Notes under the pieces: model-generated | Database searches by the model: none | Seen by the model: only the letters and a program-made list of their open reading frames with translations | Told to the model about the DNA's origin: nothing | NCBI GenBank assembly: GCA_037045685.1 | Contig: JBAOII010000023.1 | Coordinates: 248,001 to 312,000 of the forward strand | From: Competibacter_A sp037045685 | GTDB lineage: Bacteria > Pseudomonadota > Gammaproteobacteria > Competibacterales > Competibacteraceae | Direction: 5' to 3' | DNA length: 64,000 nucleotides | Translations under genes and position numbers: made by a program | Shown: positions 63,118 to 64,000 of the stretch, one piece after another | How the letters are laid out: every line of letters starts with the position of its first letter | How positions within the stretch are numbered: position 1 is the first letter of the stretch

Positions 63118-64000
63118 ATGGCGGACATCATGTATCTGGTCATCGGGGTCATCGCCGGGCTGGCGGCAGGCGGCGTCATCGTTTTTTTGTTGCCCTATCG
63201 GTCCTTGCGGAATGCTCTGGCCCGAATTCAGGTGGAATTGGCCGAGGAGCAAACCAAGAACAGCGAGCTGCAAACCACCGTCCTCGGCCAGCAGTCCACC
63301 GCCTATCAGTCCCGCCAGACCATGCTCTCCCAGCAAAAGCGGCTCGAAGCCGATCTGACCCAGATGGCCGAGCATCGGGCTAACCTGGAGCAACAGCATT
63401 CGGAGTTGAAGAGCCGATACGATCGAGAGCAACAAAGCCATCTCCAGGAGGTCGCCCGGTTGCGCGACACGGTCGCGCGCACCGAAAAGGAAAATGCCGC
63501 CCAGCAAAAGCAGTTTGCCCAGGAACGGGCGGAATGGGACCGGCAGATTCAGGGGTTGCTGCTGCAAACCGCCAATTTGGAAGGCCAAACCCAATCCTTG
63601 CAGCGCGATAAAGCCCTGGTGGATGCCCGCTTGGAACAGCAGCAGGAAGCGTGGGAAGGGGAGCGCTTGGAATTGCAGATCCAAATCAACACGCTGGAGG
63701 ACAGCCTGACCCTCTACAAGGCGCGCGCCAACCAAAACCTGCCGCCGGATACCGTCCGGTTGGTCGAGCAATTGAGGACGGAAGCGGCCGCGGAGTTGAA
63801 CCAGCGGCGGGCGGCCTGGGAGGACGAGCGCAAGGCTTTGCAAGGGCAACTGGAACAGTTGCGGGCCGAATTGCAGGCGCCGCGACCCGGCAAGCTGGAA
63901 CCGCCGCAAGCCGAAAGCTGGGAGGAGGAAAAGCGGAGCCTGCTCGAACAGTTGGACCAAGCCCATCAGTCCCGACGGAATCTCGAAGAGAAAATGGCGG
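63118..64000 (+). CDS. Membrane-anchored coiled-coil protein (partial, runs off the window)
   Basis: ATG 63118 opens a frame with no stop to the end of the window (294 codons seen). One transmembrane helix (MYLVIGVIAGLAAGGVIVFL) is followed by a very long Gln/Glu/Leu-rich coiled coil with heptad patterning, such as EEQTKNSELQTTVLG, LEQQHSELKSRYDRE and RLELQIQINTLEDSL. It lies 50 bases after the membrane-anchored receiver gene in the same direction. The layout resembles RmuC-like or other envelope coiled-coil proteins, but no catalytic domain is visible here, so no function is assigned. Confidence 0.75.
   Translation, partial: MADIMYLVIGVIAGLAAGGVIVFLLPYRSLRNALARIQVELAEEQTKNSELQTTVLGQQSTAYQSRQTMLSQQKRLEADLTQMAEHRANLEQQHSELKSRYDREQQSHLQEVARLRDTVARTEKENAAQQKQFAQERAEWDRQIQGLLLQTANLEGQTQSLQRDKALVDARLEQQQEAWEGERLELQIQINTLEDSLTLYKARANQNLPPDTVRLVEQLRTEAAAELNQRRAAWEDERKALQGQLEQLRAELQAPRPGKLEPPQAESWEEEKRSLLEQLDQAHQSRRNLEEKMA

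Overview
The window is high-GC DNA of a heterotrophic gammaproteobacterium. The evidence is the lon-hupB-tRNA-ppiD order, a YejA/B/E peptide importer, a FadD-type acyl-CoA ligase and many two-component genes. A polyhydroxyalkanoate (PHA) system protein, a wax-ester/diacylglycerol acyltransferase and an acetate node (Pta plus an acyl-CoA transferase) suggest a storage-polymer accumulator, possibly Competibacter-like. That last step is inference and has low confidence.

Layout. 1-3.0 kb: end of lon, hupB, tRNA-Val, two identical tRNA-Asp, a terminator and ppiD. 3.0-9.3 kb: fabI diverges from yejA. The yej cluster is split after yejA by a restriction-modification remnant and a PIN/RHH toxin-antitoxin pair, then resumes as yejB-yejE; no yejF follows. 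9.3-16.2 kb: a compact type I-G-like (former I-U, GSU0053/GSU0054) CRISPR-Cas locus of csb1, csb2, cas3 and a small Cas8-like gene, then an AT-rich leader and an array of 10 repeats and 9 spacers. No cas1, cas2 or cas4 is present. 16.3-19.5 kb: MacAB-like tripartite ABC export genes. 19.5-20.8 kb: a 39-bp palindrome that looks like a Fur box, then a cupredoxin and an FTR1 iron permease, closed by a terminator. 20.9-24.9 kb: lipid and PHA genes. 25.1-30.7 kb: a PstS-like binding protein translationally coupled to a hybrid histidine kinase, then a large secreted serine protease. 30.7-34.4 kb: a type ISP-like restriction-modification gene and a second toxin-antitoxin pair. 34.5-40.7 kb: UbiB kinase, WS/DGAT and an unusual ExeA-type ATPase with two FHA-like regions. 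40.7-44.1 kb: a two-component system with PepSY proteins and a b-type cytochrome. 44.3-52.2 kb: a duplicated-motif small protein, a methyltransferase, pta, a CoA-transferase, pncB and a crotonase. 52.3-59.5 kb: FixJ-like regulator, two FixL-like kinases and a copper P-type ATPase operon. 59.7-64 kb: an Rsb-type partner-switching module (PP2C phosphatase, ATP-binding kinase, STAS protein), a membrane-anchored receiver protein and the start of a coiled-coil membrane protein.

Sequence quality. At least eight recognisable genes (ppiD, yejE, csb1, csb2, the small cas gene, macA, a PepSY gene and the type ISP-like gene) are read across more than one frame. Nearly every break can be repaired by removing one extra base, often within a short homopolymer. 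Sequencing or assembly error is therefore a strong alternative to real gene decay. Coordinates for these genes span the whole repaired gene.
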